Source: Austropuccinia psidii
Lineage: Eukaryota > Basidiomycota > Pucciniomycetes > Pucciniales > Sphaerophragmiaceae
Assembly (NCBI GenBank): GCA_023105745.1
Contig: JALGQZ010000013.1
Span: 4,933,501-4,997,500 of the forward strand
Direction: 5' to 3'
DNA length: 64,000 nt
Position numbers and translations under genes: made by a program. Below the pieces are notes generated by a model. That model had not been told where the DNA came from. It did no database searches and worked only from the letters and a program-made list of their open reading frames with translations. Of the stretch, positions 22,695 to 35,318 are shown one piece after another. Every line of letters starts with the position of its first letter. The stretch's first letter is position 1.

Positions 22695-23123
22695 AAGACA
22701 ATTCTTGAAGTAAACATGAAAATATCTCCAAAGAATTGGAATTTTGGGATTCATAAGTTGAAAGCTCCAGGTCATGTAGTTTCAGGACTAAGCCATGGTG
22801 TTGATAGAAAAAGGTGGATGAAGTATTACTGAAACAAAGGCCCAAGAACAAAAAAGAAATCATTTCTTTCTTAGGGTTTGCTAGCTATTACGGGAAGCAC
22901 CTTAAACATTTGACAATGCATGACAGATAATTGTACAGAGTTTATGATCAACAAACTGTCTTTGAAATGAAACAAGGAAATTCAAGCATATGAAGAGATA
23001 AATGATGCCTTAACCAATGCACCTTTAGTATTTATTACAGAATGGAAAATTCCTTTCAAGATTTATCTTCATGCATGTGGTGAAGGCCTAGGTGCAGCTC
23101 TTCATCAAGTTCAAATTTTGTAA
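22695..23123 (+). pseudogene. Relic of Ty3 reverse transcriptase end and RNase H start
   Basis: Translated with frame changes, this reads MKISPKNWNFG...HVVSGLSHGVD, then ISFLGFASYYGKHLKH, then [20 protein letters not shown]. It matches in order the RT thumb/connection and RNase H start of the minus-strand element at 36362-38845 (e.g. [11 protein letters not shown]). Stops and frameshifts abound, and everything upstream (Gag, protease, RT palm) is missing. Confidence 0.75.
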
Positions 23124-23713
23124 GACTCGAGGTATGTATTACATACCCAAATAGGCCATAATTAATATTAAAACAAATTATGAACTATTCATAACCAGTA
23201 ATTCATGAATATCTTCAAAATTAATCTTTTTTATTAAAAAAAAGATGAATAAATTTTTTGTAAGTGAATCCATTGATTTAAGCCCAGATTTGGATTCTAC
23301 ACAAAGCTTCAATCAGAGTAGCTCCATAGAGTGAATAAGCTTAAATTAACTCTATGGGGTGGTAATATGAAAAAAAATTCAAAACCACATGAACAAATTG
23401 TCAAACATATTCTCTTTTCTCAATTTCACACCAAAATAATGGAAATGTAAGAAACTGCTGTGGTATTCCATACCTTAAAGGCCCAGTTTCAAGTGAAATC
23501 TTATTTATAAGGCTATAAAATTGAAGAAATAACAAAGAAAAATCAATAATTAATCAATTATGATAGAGGAATTCAGCAATAGAATGGATTTAAATTCATC
23601 AATATGTATAAACCCATAAGCAAAGCCTGGAAGAATGGTCCATTTGATTACAAGAATAGCAATAAAATAAGGAAAAGAAAATGACAAGATAGCAGCAATG
23701 TGAAAGTTACCAG
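23124..23713. other. AT-rich retroelement interior without readable protein
   Basis: It lies between the RNase H relic and the polypurine tract, where integrase would be expected, but no integrase motif can be read. I see nothing else in it. Confidence 0.5.
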
Positions 23714-23726
23714 TGAAAGGGGGTAG
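23714..23726 (+). other. Polypurine tract before an LTR
   Basis: TGAAAGGGGGTAG stands directly before TGTAACACG, the apparent LTR start. This is the usual site of plus-strand priming and shows that the LTR at 23727 served as a 3' LTR. Confidence 0.6.
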
Positions 23727-25385
23727 TGTAACACGCAATTTACCCAAGCTTGGCTCAACCATTGAATTACTCAGAAATGCAGCTATTAAACTGAGGACAG
23801 TTCAATAAGGAATAAATTAAAACTGTATTAATCAACAGTCACAAGACAGAAAGAAAGAGAAAGCAATCAATTTATGCAAGGAAAATGCATCAAAAACCTT
23901 AAATTACACAACATATCTGTGGAAACACAAGCACAGCCACCTGATAAGCCAGTAAATATAAATTAAAAGCAGAATTAAGTTAGATAAAGAAAAGAAGAAA
24001 CTCATACAGGACAAATATAATCCCCACAATACACAGCATTCTCCACCTACAGTTCAAACAATGCACATACCTATGGTGCAATAACTGTACAAAATCATCT
24101 CATACCACCAAAAGCTGTGCAACAAACCAAACAAATGGTGCAATACCTGGAAGAACTGACGCCATCTCAAAATTACTCACCAGCTAAATACCCTCAAGGC
24201 TGTGCATAATAATATTAAGGTTTAATTCAAATATAAATAAAGCTTCAGAAATGGTGCAATATACCAAACATATGGTGCAATACTTGGAAGAAATGACACC
24301 ATCTCAAAATTACTCACCAGCAAAAACATCTCAGATTACATAATCATACATAAAAAAATGGTGCAATAAACCAAACAAATGGTATCTCACCGCTATAAAG
24401 AAATTATCCCAGCCAAAAGAAGTGGAAAAATTCTAAGTCCCTTGTTTTTGAGTTCCTCTATGGAGATCCCAAAGAATATAAATAAAGGTCCTCTCTCCCT
24501 CATTTTTTCCTCTATTCCCCATTAATCCAATTAGTTATATACCAAGAAGGAGAATAACTATGCATCCCTTACTAGTAGGATAATCTAGTTATTTTATTAA
24601 AGTATTATAGACTTATAAGTTTAATTCATAGTGATTTCTAATTAATGGTATTAACAGAAGGTCTACTTAATATTATTAATCCACCCTATGTTTAAACTAT
24701 TATTCTTATAATTATAATACTATCAATAATACTCATAATATTTATTTTATCCCCATACCCTTTACATTATAAAGGAAAAATAGTCTTATGATATCTTCAT
24801 ATTAAAAAGAACCAATCTTACAACTATATATTATTATATATAAAAAAACCTACCCTTATATTATATTATATCTTTTATATATTTAACAAACATCCTCTAT
24901 ATATTGAACAATGTCTTACCAAGAAATTATTAAAGGTCTTATTATTATATTATATTAAAAATTACCCTCTCAAACCATTAAGTATTATAACATATATAAC
25001 ATCAAATTGAACTTACCCCTTAAAATATATATTATTACTATTATATTAAATCAACCTCTTATATTATTAAGGTTTTACCCTTAAAATTATCTTATATTAT
25101 TATTTGAAAACTATATTTTAAATTTTTTTAACTTATAAGTTACTTACCTGATTATTGAATAGGTCTGATAGAGACTGGTGAAAAGTCTTTTCTAGTTGTA
25201 AAGCCACAATCTTAAATATTGATTTGTGAGCTCTGTAGGGAGATTTTTTAGTATATTCAAAGGGGCAGCTAAAACACCATTAGCACCCTTGGTTACAGGA
25301 TTATTTCAGCAATTCAAAACTGTTTACCTGTGATTTCCCCCTCAAGGACTGCCTTATCCAATCCCACACTAAAAGGAGTTGCACA
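23727..25385 (+). repeat. LTR (about 1.66 kb) shared by two element bodies
   Basis: It starts TGTAACACG after a polypurine tract and ends ...GTTGCACA before a primer-binding site. Its second half (from about 24555) is repeated at 29431-30255. The block GGTGCAATA...ACTCACCAGC occurs twice within it (about 24140 and 24270). With sequence on both sides oriented plus, it acts as 3' LTR of the relic on the left and 5' LTR of the Gag-protease body on the right. Confidence 0.65.
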
Positions 25386-25387
25386 TC

Positions 25388-25405
25388 TGGTGTCCCAACA
25401 GTGGC
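25388..25405 (+). other. Primer-binding site
   Basis: TGGTGTCCCAACAGTGGC starts two bases after the LTR end. It begins with TGG, complementary to a tRNA CCA end. The tRNA is not identified. Confidence 0.6.
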
Positions 25406-25784
25406 AATTTCAACTTCAATATTCAATAATCAGTCAATCATCAATAAAAGAAGAAACCCAAATCAACAAAACTCACAAAATAATTATGATTATCAAGAAT
25501 TAACCATCAACACTCTCATACAATCTGGAATCTGGAAACAAATCCCATTCCAAATCATCATCACCATCACAATCCTCAAATCAATCATACCATTTTTATT
25601 ATCTAGTAAAAGAAGGAACACCAGAAAATCAAACACCTCAGGATATTGATTTACTCATTGCAACACCAAGAACAGAATAGAAGGAAAAGGAATAATTGAG
25701 GAGATTTTTCTTCAAGTTAATTCAAGAAGCAAGAAAAAAAAGAGAAGTAAGAAAGAATTTAAAGTATCAGCTTATCAAGTAGAA
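25406..25784 (+). other. Leader of the Gag-protease element
   Basis: This is an A/C-rich leader between the primer-binding site and the first Gag frame, with no recognisable gene. Confidence 0.4.
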
Positions 25785-27683
25785 ATGAATCAACAATCAA
25801 AATCTGACTTACCACCACTACCTGAAGATACTGTAGAAGGACAGTATGCAGAAGAAAGTGAAGAGGAAGATCAAACAGTACAGATACAAAGTCTTATGAA
25901 GCAAATGCAAGATTTATTATTAACACAAAGTAAAAAAAAGGAAAAAGAAGAGAGCAAACATCTTACACACCTGGAGCCAGTCCAAATGAACAAACATTAC
26001 CAAGGCATGTTGAGCCTGAAGACTCACCAATATCACCTACACCTGGTCCAAGAGCAACCTCTACTCCAGTAAAAGAACCAAGAACTCAAAATATTCCAAG
26101 GAGAGTTTTTGTCACTACACCTAATAATCGAAGTCCATTACAGCAGAAAGTTCCAAGAAAAGAAAGACCTGTAGTTAAAATTAAAGCAAAAGATTACAAT
26201 CTAAATTTTGATGGAGAAGAAGTAGAGAAATTTATTGGGAAAGTGGAAAGAATAGCTCAAATTGAAGGAGCAAAAGATGAAGACCTAGCAATGCAAATGG
26301 CATTTTGGACAACAGAACCAAGAATTAGTGATGAAATTGAAGCTATTCCAGGTTATGAAGAAGGAAATTGGACACAGCTCAAGAAAGATCTCATAACAAA
26401 ATGGGGAAGAGTTGAACCTGAAAGAAGATAAAGAAAAGACTCACTAATGAAGTTTTTTTCTGAAACTCAAGAAGATAGAGGAATTGGCATTCTATCACAA
26501 TATAAGAAATTTATGGAATAATATGAAACTATTGTTACTTAATTATTAAGATACAGGTATATTCCTCAAGATAACATGTTTCATGAAGATTTATTTGACT
26601 GTCTTGCAGCTGATATTAAAGGAGCCATAAGTAAGGAAATGATCAAGAGATAATGTCATGGTTAGAGCTGAAGATGGAGGATACCTTATAACACCTATGA
26701 ATATTCTCAAGAAGTACATTGAACAAGAATTGGAAGCCAGAATATTAGTAACCAAAAGATTCTCATCATCAAGAGATACAGGAAGGAATGTTACTGAAAA
26801 TAAAAAGAAAGTTCACTTCAAGGAAGAGGTTTTTCCAGGAATGAATGAAGCATTTAATAAGATGAAGGAAATTACTGAATCCCTCAAAGAACAAAAAATG
26901 GAAACTAGAAAGCAGGCGCAAGGGGAAAATGAAGATCTCAAGAAATTTATGACTCAAATGGAAGAATTCAAAAGTCTATCCAAACCCCAAATGGGTGGGG
27001 TTACCAATAATCAATTCAATAATAAACAGTTCAAACCAAGAAATGATTTACCTCCATTCTCACAAGGGCATGTTCCTTATACACCAGCCCAAAATGCACC
27101 AAAACCATATCTAAAATGTTATTACTGTCTTGAGGAAGGACATTAAGTGAATAGATGCAACTACCTCTTTGATGATCAAGATAAAAAATGGGTTAGCAGA
27201 CAAGGAGGAGGATTCTTATATCCCAATTGGCAAAGAGTTCCAACTGATGGTAAAATAGCTCCAAAGAAGTTAGTGGAAGACTTTGCAAAAGAGCAAGAAG
27301 AACTTACAAAGAAAATGAGAGAAGATGAAGCTAAAGAATCATTACCCAAACCTAATCCAATGAACATAATACAATTAAAGAAAGATGATAGTGCAGCTGC
27401 TATATCCAAAGTTGAAAACTGGGGATGCTGGCAGCCACCAACTATTTCATCAGCAAATGAGACACTTTCAAATAATTATGCATTAAGAAATACTAAAGAA
27501 AGAAACTCAAGAGCACAAAATACCAATCAAGATGCTTTAAGATCACATTCAAAAGTGAAAACACCATTAAACAAAAGACCAAATATACCTGGAGCTTATA
27601 TTGAAGATGATCAAAAGGAAGAAGAGAAAACAATTATTCCAACCAAATACAAGAAACCTCAACAGGTGCAAAATGAAAATTAA
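25785..27683 (+). pseudogene. Gag of a Ty3-type retrotransposon, several stops
   Basis: Gag coats the RNA and forms the particle. An acidic N-terminus (ATG at 25785) is followed, after a frame change, by a capsid stretch (MQMAFWTTEP...WTQLKKDLITKWG). TAA at 26429 and another at about 26540 interrupt it. From 26658 one frame holds a Lys-rich coiled segment and a CCHC zinc knuckle (CYYCLEEGH...C), with a TAA at 27144-27146 inside the knuckle. It goes on through GGGFLYPNWQRVPTDGKI to TAA at 27681-27683. The protease follows in the same frame, so Gag and protease were one reading frame. Confidence 0.75.
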
Positions 27684-28484
27684 ATACCTCTACAGGAACC
27701 TAAAAGTGATCAAACTGAAAATACTCAAGAACCAATCCAGAAAGTCAATGAAAGGAAAATGATAAAAGAGGAGAAATTAGATATTCAAGAAATTATGGCA
27801 CAAATTATCAAAAAGGTATTGGATCAGAAAATAAATCTTACCTTGGAAGAAATTTTAGTCATGTCACCAAAGTCTTTTGCTCAATTAAAGAACCTGTCAG
27901 AGGAAGAGACAAAATCTATTAATTCACTTGATACAAAGGAAATTAAAACCAAACTCATAAATCATCATTTGGGTAATTATGAACAGCCAAAACTACATTA
28001 TGCCTGTCCATTGGGATTTATGCAAGTATATTTGGGGGAAGAAGGACATAAAATAATGGAATTAGTTGACACAGGATCAGAATTAAATATAATACCAGAA
28101 GATTCAGCAATCAAAGCAGTACTTACCATAAGATGTCTCAACATGAACTTAAGGGGAATTGGTGGGCATTGTACTTCAAGAGTTGGATTAGCAGAATTTA
28201 CCACAATCACTTTAGTCACTGGGGAAGAAAGAAATATACATCTTTTTGTAGCAAGAGGAGCAGTTCACACAGTATTGGGAAGGCCTTTCCTTGCATATAA
28301 TAACATAAGATTAGACTTTTCTCAACAGAAAGGGGAAATATTCAGTTACATAGAGTCAGATGGAAGAAGACTTTGTTTACCAATTTGTTCACCACAGAAA
28401 GTAGGATGGAGAGAAGAACCACCAGCAGGAATGGAAACATGTGCAGTTCCTAAATTGGAAGATTGGAAAGAAATACCAATATAG
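27684..28484 (+). pseudogene. Retroviral-type aspartic protease domain
   Basis: In the frame of Gag, this carries the active-site motif LVDTGSELNIIP and, further on, VLGRPFLAYNNIRLDFS, which closes the protease fold of this family. It ends at TAG (28482-28484), but the frame reads on beyond it. It would cut the Gag-Pol precursor. Confidence 0.75.
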
Positions 28485-29430
28485 AAAGAGCCAAGATCCA
28501 AAGATCAATCAAATTCAGAGAAAAGTCCTCATCAAAGTTTTGATAGTGAAGAAATGAAAGAATCCAAAAAAAAAGTGGAAATAAAGGAGGAGTTTTCAAT
28601 AAAAAATGAACAAATTATTCAAGAAAGAACACATTCACAAGAGATAAATCCTCAGGAGTATCAAAACGAAATGGGAAAAATTGATAAGACCATGAATGAA
28701 GAAAAATTAAGATGACATAGTTGATCTGACAAACCTGAATTGAAAGAAGTTGATATGACTTATACAGAAGAAAATTCACTTATTTCAGACATCAATGAGA
28801 CTAAGAAAATGGAAGTTCATAGTGAAACTTTTAGGGAATCAAAACAGACTTCCAAGGAAAAAGCTTATATTTAAAGTAACAACTGTAGTTTAAATCCCAA
28901 AGAAAAAGTTTTTTATGAGAAGTCCTCAAAGAAATTCACACCCTTAAGATCATTGAACTCAATTTCAAAAAGAATCAAGAGTATGAAAAAATTATTCACA
29001 CAAAAATCAAAATCATTGGAGAATTTATTGGAACCTAAAAAGAAAGAAAAGTTTATTTCAGAGGCAAATTCTGAGATTGAAGATGAAGAAAAAGGCTCAT
29101 TAAAGAAGGATACTTACAAAAGTGAAAAGGCCAAACACTTTGAAGTAAAATTTTTAATTAACAATATGATCATCAATTCAATTAAGAAGATTAAAGTGAA
29201 GCAGTCCAATTCAAAACATAATAATAAAATTAAAGAAAAGAATACAGAATCTTTAGTCATACCTAGCATATTCAGTAAACCCAATTCAAGTGATCACATA
29301 AAGAAGGTTGTAAGCCCACCCTCAATCTTAGAAGATAGAAGTATCATACATATTTCCAATATCAACTCTCAGAGCACTTCAGTAAGGAGTAACTTCTCAG
29401 AAGAAGGGGATACCTCAGAGAAAAACTATT
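28485..29430 (+). pseudogene. Lys/Glu-rich linker after protease, cut off before reverse transcriptase
   Basis: The same frame continues with a few stops through a charged, probably disordered segment (KESKKKVEIKEEFSIKNEQ). It runs straight into the LTR sequence at about 29431 and stops at 29468. There is no reverse transcriptase, integrase or polypurine tract. Confidence 0.65.
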
Positions 29431-30255
29431 CATCCCCTACTAGTAGGTTAATACAGTTATTTTATTAAAGTATTATAGACTTATAAGTTTAATTCATAGT
29501 GATTTATAATTAATAGTAGTTAACAGAAGGTCTACTTAATATTATTAATCCACCCTATGTTTAAATTATTAGTCTTATAATTATAATACTATCAATAATA
29601 CTCATAATATTGAGTTTATCCCCATAAACTTTACCTTATAAAGGAAAAATAGTCTTATTATATCTTCATATTAAAAAAAAACCAACGTTACGACTATATA
29701 TTATTATATATAAAAAAACCTACCCTTATATTATATTATATCTTTTATATATTTAACAAACATCCTCTATATATTGAACAATATCTTACCAATAAATTAT
29801 TAAAGGTCTTATTATTATATTATATTAAAAATTACCCTCTCAAACCATTAAGTATTATAACATATATAACATCAAATTGAACTTACCCCTTAAAATATAT
29901 ATTATTACTATTATATTAAATCAACCTCTTATATTATTTAGGCTTTACCCTTAAAATTATCTTATATTATTATTTGAAAACTATATTTTATATTTTTTTA
30001 ACTTATAAGCTACTTACCTGATTATTGAATAGGTCTGATAGAGACTGGTGAAAAGTCTTCTCTAGTTGTAAAGCCACAATCTTAAATATTGATTTGTGAG
30101 CTCTGTAAGGAGATTGTTTAGTATATTCAGAGGGGCAGCTAAAACACCATTAGCACCCTTGGTTACATGATTATTTCAGCAATTCAAAACTGTTTACCTG
30201 TGACTTCCCCCTCAAGGCCTGCCTTATCCGATCCCACACTAAAAGGAGTTCCACA
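29431..30255 (+). repeat. 5'-truncated LTR copy
   Basis: It matches 24561-25385 closely (825 bases each, both ending in CACA) but lacks the first half of that LTR. The join lies inside an open frame, as expected for a deletion that removed pol and the start of the 3' LTR. Confidence 0.75.
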
Positions 30256-31799
30256 CCGCATGTTACATATACACCAAGATTAGCTTTATTCATTTTTTTG
30301 GCACTTAAAAATACATTATTCTTACATACAGGCTTTGCTATAACCATAGTAGATATCAGTCTTGAATCCTGAACTACTATTTTCGATATTAAAATAGCTC
30401 AGGGGGACAAAATACATTGAAGAGAGGCAGGGTACCCCACTTCTGAGGCCTCTGTGAAGTGAAAAGCTCTGAAGCTTGGATCCATGGCTGATTTTTTCAA
30501 AGTGATTATACTAAAACTCTTATGGGAGCTTGGTTACCAAGTTAAAGTCCCATTTAATCATAAGAAAATTGCAAATAAGCTTTTATTTTGATGTGACAAG
30601 GAGGTAAAGAGAAAATCTGGATCCTCTAAAGATTTCAATTGTTAGTTATTTTACGTTGATAAAACTTAAAAGAGAAATAAAAAACCCTTTTTTTGACTAT
30701 TATGCATCCATTTACCCCATGGAAACCAGCTATACTGCACTATCTGAAATTCTACATAGAAATAAGGTAAAAATTTCAAAAGACCATTAAAAATATGATT
30801 CTTGATGAATACTTATGAAACTTTCAGTATCAATGAATGAAGGTATTATCCATAAATAAAAAATAATATTTATGACTTCATAATTCAAATTAAAGCTTTT
30901 ACTTACAGTCTGTTTTTGATGATTCCGCACAAAACACTGAATCTTCAAAAATTCACAGAAAATAAAACCTGTGATTAAATTTGCAATAACATTGAAAAAT
31001 TTGAGAAATTAGATTTTGTTTTGAAATAAAATAATATTTCAAGTTTTTTCTCCTTTTTTTCTTTACCGTAAATGGGTTGGTAGTCACATAATAGACTCAA
31101 TTAAGTAATTATGATAATCTTATGTGACAACAGATGATGAAATAAATAATCCAAAGAGGATAAGCCGTTTATCACTAACTTCTCTTTCAGCTTTCTCAAA
31201 ATAATGCCTCTTTTAGCTGTCGTTTACTTAAAAGAGGCGTCCTCTTGCTGTTTCTTCAAGATCCTCTTATTATCAAATTATATCTTAAAATAACAACAAG
31301 TAAGTATTAGTTATATCTTTCAGAATCAATCAGAAAGGCATTAAATCATAGAAATAAATTATAATTTGTTATATTACTTCTTTAAATTCAATTTTGATCC
31401 TTTAAATACACAATTCATTCATGAAATATCTCTACAAGTTCTTCTCAAGGTGTTATTGGAGTATTAGCAAGTGTTTTTTATTAATTATTAAAGTTTTTCT
31501 CTACTATCAGTTTTCTTCAAGAATTGTATTTATAATTACTATTGGAAAAGATAACTATATAATAAAATAATATTTCTTTTTTTAATAAAGAGGTTTTATT
31601 ATTAAAGACTTCTTGTAATTTATTCTTGTAGACAATTACTTTTTACTGTTATAATCACTAGTAGTGTAGAACAAGTAAAATAAATTATTAAGTAATCATT
31701 TTTGGATTGTTCCTATCATAATTTTCTTCATTATATTTCAAAAAAACAGTCATATTACTGCTGATTAATACTAGTATTATCAAACGTTCCATAGACACA
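30256..31799 (+). repeat. Putative 5' LTR of the old element H
   Basis: The likely start is TGTTACATATAC at 30261 and the end ...AGACACA at 31799, ten bases before a primer-binding site. No second copy is in the window, so the limits rest on the TG...CA rule and the neighbouring primer site only. Confidence 0.45.
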
Positions 31800-31808
31800 T
31801 CTTAAAGT

Positions 31809-31826
31809 TGGGGGCCTGGCTGTGTT
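31809..31826 (+). other. Primer-binding site of element H
   Basis: TGGGGGCCTGGCTGTGTT shares its core TGGGGGCC with the sites at 49718 (element G) and 42841 (element M, minus strand). All three probably use the same tRNA. Confidence 0.6.
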
Positions 31827-32347
31827 TTTTGAACATTCTACCCTTAATTAATATATTTTTGAGTTCTAAAATATATTAATTTCATAATTTTTTCTTTCAA
31901 TTTACAGTTAAAATTATTTTTATTTCTGTAATTTTCTTCAAAATATTTTCTTTGAGGAATTTGGTTCGATTTTATAGTTCTTTACACATGGCTTTTTCAC
32001 ATCCATAAATTTATAAAATTATTCTTTGAGTTACTCTGAGTTAATTGTGATTAAAAATGTTAAACCTTAATTTTTTTTATCTAAGAAGAATAATCTTTTT
32101 AATATGAAAAAATAATGTACTTTTAAAAAATCATAAAAATTATAGAAGTATAAAGAATAACTTTTCTTTTATCATTTTTTCACTTGAGTGTCTTTAATTA
32201 AGTATATTTCAGCTGTTAATAATCTCAGAAAGAGGTACCTTAGCCATTCAAAATCTTCATAAGCAGAATACGAAGACAGTATTGAAGTAAAAATTTCTAA
32301 AAGAGGCACTTTATTTAAAACAGAACTAGCCAAACAACCTCAAAAAG
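31827..32347 (+). other. AT-rich leader of element H
   Basis: Strongly AT-rich sequence between the primer site and the Gag relic. I see nothing else in it. Confidence 0.4.
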
Positions 32348-32912
32348 GTGTGTACTCTTTCCATTTATACTCAATTTTCTTTTAAATTTACATGGAAAGG
32401 TTTCATACCAGAAACGGAAGCAACTATTCAGTCCAACCAGATGAATATGGGAATGGAAGAGGAAAGAATAGGGCTAGAACTGGCAGTTCTTCCCCAATAT
32501 AGGCAAATCTGGAGGATTCCAGAGCTTCCCCACATTCCTCAAGGTCTGTACCAACAACCTTTGACATTAGCTCTGAGCCTGAACTGATTCAATTTAGTTT
32601 CGTAAAGGTTGGACCATTGTCAAGTTTCAGCCATAGATATATATCAGTCCCGGTACAAAAGCTGGTATAGAGCAGCCAAGTCATAGGTGTGGGAAATATG
32701 CCCAATCCTTTGAAAGGGGGCTATCAACCCCTACTTACACATAAAGAGATTTTTGGGTCCGGAGAAGACCATAGAGCTCTTAGGAGAATGGAGTTCATTG
32801 TATTGCAAAGGCAAGGTCAAAAAAATAAAGAATTGGCTGAAGAAGCAAAGTATTTTATCAATAGACCAGAAGAAATAGTTGGAAGTGACCCCAGCTTTGG
32901 TGAAGGAAGGCC
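32348..32912 (+). pseudogene. N-terminal Gag relic of element H, part 1
   Basis: Frames with stops read NMPNPLKGGYQPLLTHKEIF and an EELAEEAKYF-like helix up to the insertion point of element M. The frame resumes at 44665 (GDNQLQSSSRSIQRKAKRA). The basis is its position between a leader and the capsid relic at 45405. Confidence 0.5.
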
Positions 32913-34746
32913 TGTAAGGTGTGGATATGAAACTTTGATTAAAAATCAAGTACTTTTCCTGTCCTCAAAATTTGTATAAGGTAAAAATCAATTAAAAACA
33001 GTAAGAAATATTATTTTTAAGAGAAAACAAGCCAATTTTATTGTTTATAACTTTATTAGTATAAAACAATAATATTATAAAGATTTATTGTTTTACCAAC
33101 AATAAATATTTATCCAAAAATACTCTACAAGAGATATTTAAGGCTACAAAAGAAATTTCTTCAAGAGCAATTTCAATTGAAATTAATTGAGCAAAGAACT
33201 GCAAGCAATTAATTAAAGAAAAAAGTCTTTAAAAAGAATATTAAAGAGAAAACACACCCAAAAGTGACCAGAGTGAATTTGGAAACAAAGTGACAAAGTT
33301 TACAGTGATGAAAGATGCTTTAATTCACTTTTGCTGTGGTTCAGGGGTCAAAAGATTCTAAGAGTTACAAACAGTGATTATAATGATTTTTTTCACGTGG
33401 TTAAAAGCTTTAAAATGATTTAAAAAGGGTGGTTGGAATCTTTTATTGATTGGTTTAACAGTGTTTAAACTAATTATAAAAGGAAAAGATTCTAACATGA
33501 AGAGAAAAGTGGGGCAAATAAGACATTCTTTCATAGCCATCAATTCTCTTACTCCAAAAGTAAAATTTACTGTTGTCAGTCGTGAAAAACAGTCTGACAA
33601 TATAAAAGCCAATTATGGCATCATTGAACCCTAGTTTAGACCAAAAAGGGCTGGTTTAAGCCATTTTTAGCCATTTTTAGCCATTTTAGACCCTTAAATC
33701 AGCCATTACTATAGCAATACCTGGTCTAGAGCCTTCAAAACACGTCAGAATGTGTTTGAGAGACGTAGAAACCAGTTAAAACTGTTTTTACTATGATTTT
33801 TTTATCTTAAGGGTAGTTTTACCCTCTTGGCAACAGCTAAAACTACCCCAGTTGGTATCAAAACCTCATCATCAATTGAGTCCACAGACCCTGTAACTCA
33901 ATTCCAGGCCAAAAGTGATGAGCTTTTGCGTGAAATTTGACATCCCACACCTGTTGGCAAGGATTTTGGGGGTCTAGCTCCCCCTTAGAGCTGGAGTTCC
34001 TTTCCCCCCCAAATTTAATCTTTCCAATTTATTTTCCCTTTAATTCCTCATCATGTATTATACTTATAATTTACATATGTAATTCAATTGAATTGTACAG
34101 TACAATACAGTAATAATTGATACCTCATATGTAAATCAAAGTTCACTTATGTATTACACGTGCACATTTTGACATTTCAATTGAATTCAATTGAAAATAC
34201 TTCAATTCCTCATAACTTCTAAACTAAACACAACACCTCACTTTTAACAAAACAATTGATGGTTAACACCACATGTGGTGTGAATTAAATTAAAGTTTTG
34301 AGGATTTTCAACTTTTGTATTGAAAATACTAAAAACTTAGTTTAAGCTTATTTAGAGTTGAGTTCCAAGAATTTCAGTCAGAGGTGACCCCACCGGATTT
34401 TTTATGAGGAATCCAATGGTGAAATAATTTTCATATGTTTATTTATTGGATAAAAAGTTATAATAATTTTTATTTAACTTTTTCCCAAATTTATTTATTT
34501 TTTGACAATTTTGTTAAAATTTTATTTTTACTTAATTTTTTCAGGTATAAATGTAATTTTATAATTCCAAAATTTAATGTAATTTTATTTTTAAATTGTA
34601 GTTAAGTTTTTATTTTGAATATAATTTTTATATTTATATTTTTATTTTTATTTTAATAATATAAATAAATTTATTTTATTTATATTTATATGTTAATTTT
34701 GTATTTGTGGTATTTTGGGTATATGAAATTACCTCTAAGGCTCACA
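32913..34746 (-). repeat. 3' LTR of element M
   Basis: 1834 bases, TGTGAGCCTTAG... on the minus strand, ending TG/CA-fashion at both sides. It is very similar to 42844-44659, with scattered substitutions and small indels. The minus-strand polypurine tract adjoins it at 34747. Confidence 0.92.
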
Positions 34747-34758
34747 TTCCCTCCCCCT
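34747..34758 (-). other. Polypurine tract of element M
   Basis: Minus strand AGGGGGAGGGAA, directly upstream of the 3' LTR. Confidence 0.8.
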
Positions 34759-34769
34759 AAAAAAGAATA

Positions 34770-35318
34770 TTACTTTGTAATATTGCTATTTCTAGTGTGT
34801 CTGAATCTCCTGAGGAGTTTGGTAGCTTCTGGTATATCTTTTTCTTCTAACCATTCATCTTCACAAGTTGGGTCACTGTACCTAACAAGGTATTCCCTTA
34901 CTTTCTTGGTTCTCAATTTCCTTTCTTTAAGAACTTTGGTAATTTTCTTAGTACCAGATGTCTCAATAGGAGGTATAACTTGAGGAATCTTATTCCTCAA
35001 GGGAAATTTCTCAGCATCACTAGATTTATATGGCTTTATCAAGCTCACTGGAAATGTAGGATGCTTATTGTTAAGTTCTTCAGATAACTCTACTTCAACA
35101 GCATTTTCTCCATGGAGGGCCTTAATCACAAAAGGTCCTGCAAAGGAGTCTTTCAGCTTTTTACATCTTTTGATGTCTTTGAGGTTAGTGGTGGATACAA
35201 GAACTAGGTCCCCTACTTTGAAATCTGGAGTTGCATGTGATTTATCCCATTTGTCTTTAGCATATGAAAAAGAGTCCTCCATGCACCTTACTGCATGCTT
35301 TCTGGCTTTGTCTAGCAT
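34770..35318 (-). pseudogene. Integrase C-terminus and chromodomain of element M
   Basis: This carries the GPFVIKALHGENAVEVEL fold after the catalytic core. A chromodomain follows (REYLVRYSDPTCEDEWL...EATKLL) with aromatic residues in the expected order; chromodomains steer integration toward modified histones. The frame is one base off the upstream integrase frame (shift near 35315). It ends at TAA before the polypurine tract. Confidence 0.85.

Noticed and set aside
24561..25385. A second, 825-bp LTR family defined only by the matching halves
   Set aside because: The left copy extends upstream to a TG start with polypurine tract at 23727, so the 825-bp match is better explained by truncation of the right copy.
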